DNA of 7,609 nt from Armatimonadota bacterium (lineage in GTDB: Bacteria; Armatimonadota; SYMT01). The position numbers were made by a program, and so were the translations under genes. The stretch is taken from NCBI GenBank assembly GCA_020696885.1, contig JAJFMS010000341.1, forward strand, positions 1-7,609. Direction: 5' to 3'. Shown here one piece after another: positions 5,308 through 7,609 of this stretch (its first letter is position 1; the number at the start of each line of letters is the position of its first letter). Under the pieces are notes generated by a model, which made no database searches, was not told the DNA's origin, and saw nothing but the letters and a program-made list of their open reading frames with translations.

Positions 5308-6645
5308 TCAGCTCTCCCCCATCAGCCCCGGAATGCCGCGGGCATCCGCGATGAGGTTTTCGGCGCGGAGCTTGACGCTCACGTCCAGGCCCAGCAGTGA
5401 GAAGACGCTGGCGGCGCGCATCTCGGGCGTTACCGGTGTGCTGTCCGGGTAACCGCCCTGGGCGTCGCTGGCGCCGATCACGCGCCCGCCGGGGATACCG
5501 CCGCCACCGATCAGGTAGGAGTAGACGTACGGCCAGTGGTCTCGCCCCGCGCTGCCGTTGATCTTGGGCGTGCGGCCGAACTCGCCGGTTACGATCAGCA
5601 GCGTCTTCTCCCAGAGGCCGCGCTGCACCAGGTCCTCGATGAGCGCGGAGCACGACTGGTCCAGGATCGGGAGCTGCACTTTCAACCGGTTCAGGTTGTC
5701 GCCGTGGTTGTCGAAGCCGTAGTTGTCGATCGGGTGGTCCGCCCAGTTCACCTGCACGAACCGGACCCCACCCTCCACCAACCGGCGCGCGAGGAGGCAG
5801 CCCTGTCCGAACGGCGTGTTGCCGTACCGCTCGCGGGTCTTGGCCGTCTCCCGGGCGAGGTCGAACGCCTGCTTCGCCTGCGGCGACGTAGTAAGGCCCA
5901 CCGCCCGTTCGTAGGCGGTGCCGGCGCCGAGGGTGGCGTCGGTCTCGAAGGCGCGGTGGAGGTGGTCGATCCCACGGCGGAGGTGGTCCCGGCGCAGGAG
6001 CCGGTCGACGGTGAGCCCCGGCGGTGGGGAAAGGGCGGGCTGCTTCTCGATCGGCGCCAGCGGGTCGAGCACCCGAAACGGCTGGTGGGAGTTGCCCAGG
6101 AAGCCGCCGTCCTGCCCGGTGTTGGGGACCGGCATGTCCTTCATATACGGCCCGATGGTTACAAAGGACGGCATCGCGCCGCGCGGCCCCAGGTGCCGGT
6201 CCACCACCGCTCCCATGTTCGGGTTCTCAAAGTTGGCGTTCTTCGGCATCCCGGTCTGGTTGTAGTGCGCCCCGTTGCCGTGGACGTCGCTGTCGTGGTG
6301 CGCGGAGCGGACGAGCACGTACCGGTCCGCCACCGTGGCCATCCGCGGCAGCATCTCCCCGATGCGGAGGCCCGGCACCCGCGTCTCGATCGGCTTCACC
6401 GGACCGGCGATGTCCGAGGGCGCGTCCGGCTTGGGATCCCACAGCTCATGCTGCGGCGGGCCGCCCCAGAGGAAGAGGAAGATGCAGTTGAGGTCCGCGG
6501 GCACGGTCCCACCGGCCGCGGGGGTGCCGGTGAACAGGTCCGTCAGCGAGAGCCCCAGCCCTCCGACCGCCCCCACCTGCAGGAACTCCCGGCGGCGGAT
6601 GCCCTGGCACGTACGACTGACTCCCGGCCCTAACAAACGAAACAA
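5308..6645 (-). CDS. DUF1501 protein with twin-arginine signal (complete)
   Basis: A 445-residue DUF1501 protein of an alkaline-phosphatase/sulfatase-like superfamily, normal length, complete. The biochemical role of DUF1501 proteins is not established. The N-terminus MFRLLGPGVSRTCQGIRRRE then FLQVG contains a twin-arginine motif (Arg18-Arg19-Glu-Phe-Leu) and a hydrophobic segment to about residue 38, so it should be exported folded. Family blocks are FLWGGPPQHELWDPKPDAP (58-75), RSAHHDSDVHGNGAHY (113-128), QGCLLARRLVEGGVRFVQVN (281-300), TGEFGRTP (353-360) and GRDHWP (367-372). The start is TTG at 6645: GGGGGG at 6653-6658 lies 7 nt upstream and the sequence MFRLLG matches the usual opening of relatives. 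Its usual partners, DUF1549/DUF1553 cytochrome-like proteins, are absent inside the window. The next gene upstream is a second DUF1501 gene. The 365-codon plus-strand frame at 5536-6633 is its shadow. Confidence 0.93.
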   Translation of the reverse strand: MFRLLGPGVSRTCQGIRRREFLQVGAVGGLGLSLTDLFTGTPAAGGTVPADLNCIFLFLWGGPPQHELWDPKPDAPSDIAGPVKPIETRVPGLRIGEMLPRMATVADRYVLVRSAHHDSDVHGNGAHYNQTGMPKNANFENPNMGAVVDRHLGPRGAMPSFVTIGPYMKDMPVPNTGQDGGFLGNSHQPFRVLDPLAPIEKQPALSPPPGLTVDRLLRRDHLRRGIDHLHRAFETDATLGAGTAYERAVGLTTSPQAKQAFDLARETAKTRERYGNTPFGQGCLLARRLVEGGVRFVQVNWADHPIDNYGFDNHGDNLNRLKVQLPILDQSCSALIEDLVQRGLWEKTLLIVTGEFGRTPKINGSAGRDHWPYVYSYLIGGGGIPGGRVIGASDAQGGYPDSTPVTPEMRAASVFSLLGLDVSVKLRAENLIADARGIPGLMGES

Positions 6646-6652
6646 GCTGCAG

Positions 6653-6660
6653 CCCCCCTA
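6653..6660 (-). promoter_or_regulatory. Ribosome binding site supporting a TTG start
   Basis: TAGGGGGG on the minus strand, 7 nt before the TTG at 6645. It supports this rare start codon, which puts the twin-arginine motif at residues 18-19. Confidence 0.6.
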
Positions 6661-6787
6661 CCGAGATGAGAAACCAGGCGCGCCATCGCGATGCGGGGAT
6701 GATGTTGAGAATAGCAACCAAGGCGGCCGGCCGGAGATCCATTCTGCCCGCGAAACACGCGAAAGTCCGCGAAAAGGGGAGCCGGGG

Positions 6788-6891
6788 TTTTGGACAGGAT
6801 TGACAGGATGATGCGGTCGATCAAAGATCCGTAGCGACGGTGTACGATCCGAAGCCTTCCCATCCTGTCAATCCCGTTGATCCTGTCTAAA
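6788..6891. repeat. Inverted-repeat element 4 of the ACAGGAT family
   Basis: TTTT, then GGACAGGAT and TGACAGGAT (6792-6809), facing a three-word right arm at 6861-6891 (ATCCTGTCA, ATCCCGTTG, ATCCTGTCT). The core is shorter (about 51 nt) than in elements 1 and 2 and shares a TGTACGA word with element 1 (2120-2126). It is nested inside the CGCGAAA arms. Confidence 0.8.
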
Positions 6892-6981
6892 CTTCCCTTG
6901 CGCCTGCCCCCGGCTGCCGCTGCGCGGGCTACCGACTGGCCTTCACGGTGGCCACCCGGAGCCTCATCCCACGACGATCCC

Positions 6982-7003
6982 ATCAAATCCTGTAATCCGT
7001 TCC
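6982..7003. repeat. Right-end remnant of the ACAGGAT family
   Basis: AAATCCTGTAATCCGTTCC resembles the right arm of half-element 3 (CATCCTGTAATCCCGTCC), and both are preceded by CTCATCC. No left arm is visible. Confidence 0.5.
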
Positions 7004-7064
7004 AGCACCCTTCCCCTTTCGCGGGCTTTCGCGTGTTTCGCGGGCAACTTTTTATTGCGGCTAC

Positions 7065-7609
7065 CTACGTCTTCAGGATGTCCCGGGCGACCACCCCTTC
7101 CACGTCGGTGAGGCGGAAGTCCCGGCCCGCGTAGCGGTAGGTGAGGCGGGTGTGGTCCAGCCCCAGCAGGTGCAGCAGCGTAGCGTGGAAGTCGTGGATG
7201 TGCACCTTGTTCTGCTGCGCGAAGTAGCCGTAGTCATCCGTGGCGCCGTAGCGGAACCCGGCCTTCACACCTCCGCCCGCCATCCAGATGGTGAACCCGT
7301 CCGGGTTGTGATCGCGGCCATCCGTGCCCTGGGCCGTGGGGGTGCGTCCGAACTCGCCGCTCCAGACCACCAGGGTGTCTTCCAAAAGGCCTCGGGCCTT
7401 GAGGTCCTTCAGCAGCCCCGCGATCGGCTGGTCCACTTCCCGGGCGTTCTTGGCGTGGCCCTTGCGAAGATCGCTGTGCTGGTCCCACTGCACGTCCGCG
7501 TCGCTGTGGGTCACCTGCACGAAGCGGACGCCGCGCTCGCTCAGGCGCCGGGCCAGGAGGCACTGCCGGCCGAAGTTAGCGGTCACCGGGTCCTCCAGCC
7601 CGTACAGCT
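7065..7609 (-). CDS. Second DUF1501 protein, C-terminal part, cut by window edge
   Basis: The last 181 codons of a second DUF1501 gene; the frame stays open to the right edge, so the start is not in the window. The GTG at 7586 is internal, because the upstream in-frame residues LYGLEDP continue the family block [20 protein letters not shown]. Other blocks are [39 protein letters not shown] and [20 protein letters not shown] then [13 protein letters not shown], all typical of DUF1501 proteins that pair with DUF1549/DUF1553 proteins. It differs clearly from its neighbour (GRDHNPDGF instead of GRDHWPYVY), so the two are old paralogues and not a recent duplication. It stops at TAG or TAA-type codon 7065-7067, 20 bp from the composite repeat. 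A twin-arginine signal is expected beyond the edge but cannot be seen. Confidence 0.92.
   Translation of the reverse strand, partial: LYGLEDPVTANFGRQCLLARRLSERGVRFVQVTHSDADVQWDQHSDLRKGHAKNAREVDQPIAGLLKDLKARGLLEDTLVVWSGEFGRTPTAQGTDGRDHNPDGFTIWMAGGGVKAGFRYGATDDYGYFAQQNKVHIHDFHATLLHLLGLDHTRLTYRYAGRDFRLTDVEGVVARDILKT

Larger units (their letters stand above)
6746..7045. repeat. Composite nested inverted repeat between the two DUF1501 genes
   Basis: The outer arms are GCCCGCGAAACACGCGAAAG and following at 6746-6780 and their reverse complement at 7012-7045. They are identical but for one substitution and one single-base gap. Each arm is built of 9-bp words containing CGCGAAA. Inside lies an ACAGGAT-family element (6788-6891) and a right-end remnant of that family (6982-7003). 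This fills most of the 419-bp gap, and I see no gene here. Confidence 0.85.

Noticed and set aside
4802..5653. Minus-strand open frame (283 codons) spanning antitoxin, repeats and DUF1501 end
   Set aside because: It overlaps two supported genes in another frame and contains the translated CCAACAC array (LGVGCWVLG), a sign of a spurious frame.
5536..6633. Long plus-strand open frame (365 codons)
   Set aside because: It is antisense to the well-supported DUF1501 gene, rich in Arg/Val/His from GC-rich complement, and shows no family motif.
6630..6986. Minus-strand frame of 118 codons between the DUF1501 genes
   Set aside because: It consists mostly of translated repeats (DRINGIDRMG, FADFRVFRGQ) and has no independent support.
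6746..7045. Insertion sequence with terminal inverted repeats
   Set aside because: The 231-bp interior has no transposase frame and no clear target-site duplication was seen; a non-autonomous element remains possible.

Overview
The window is GC-rich bacterial DNA with short, mostly minus-strand genes separated by long, repeat-filled intergenic stretches. Two DUF1501 proteins (one with a visible twin-arginine signal), a secreted SMP-30/gluconolactonase-like protein and several families of short iterated inverted repeats together suggest a Planctomycetota, Armatimonadota or Verrucomicrobiota-like environmental bacterium. This placement is an inference from gene content; there is no rRNA or other phylogenetic marker here.

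Layout, left to right. At 1-317 (minus) is the 5' part of a flavin-dependent thymidylate synthase (ThyX) gene that runs off the left edge. Just upstream of it on the same strand is an ArsC/Spx-like thioredoxin-fold protein (364-708). At 705-1166 is a decayed WD40-repeat gene fragment, followed by an intact SDR oxidoreductase (1298-2029). The stretch 2046-2531 is filled by two homologous ~165-bp inverted-repeat elements and a third half-element, which abuts an SMP-30-like gene (2532-3395) that appears to lack its last beta-propeller strands. A diverged inverted repeat built on TACG/GTAAT words precedes the only confident plus-strand gene, a MmcQ/YjbR protein (3688-4041). A gene-free stretch with a possible degenerate repeat follows. 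Next is a VapBC-type toxin-antitoxin pair (4337-4980, minus) and a 300-bp stretch with 7-bp tandem arrays. The window ends with a DUF1501 gene (5308-6645), a nested composite inverted repeat (6746-7045) and the 3' part of a second DUF1501 gene (7065 to the right edge).

How the genes work together. ArsC-like and thyX may be co-transcribed, and the vapB/vapC pair overlaps by ATGA and is clearly one unit. The two DUF1501 genes are consecutive on one strand but separated by 419 bp of repeats. The other genes look like independent units. No DUF1549/DUF1553 partner of the DUF1501 genes is visible inside the window.

The most unusual content is the repeats. At least five unrelated families built from 7-9 bp words occur only between genes or at gene ends, mostly as inverted pairs. 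The best-defined family uses the word ACAGGAT at a 9-bp period as terminal arms around a conserved ~95-bp core. No transposase is present, so these would be non-autonomous elements if they are mobile.
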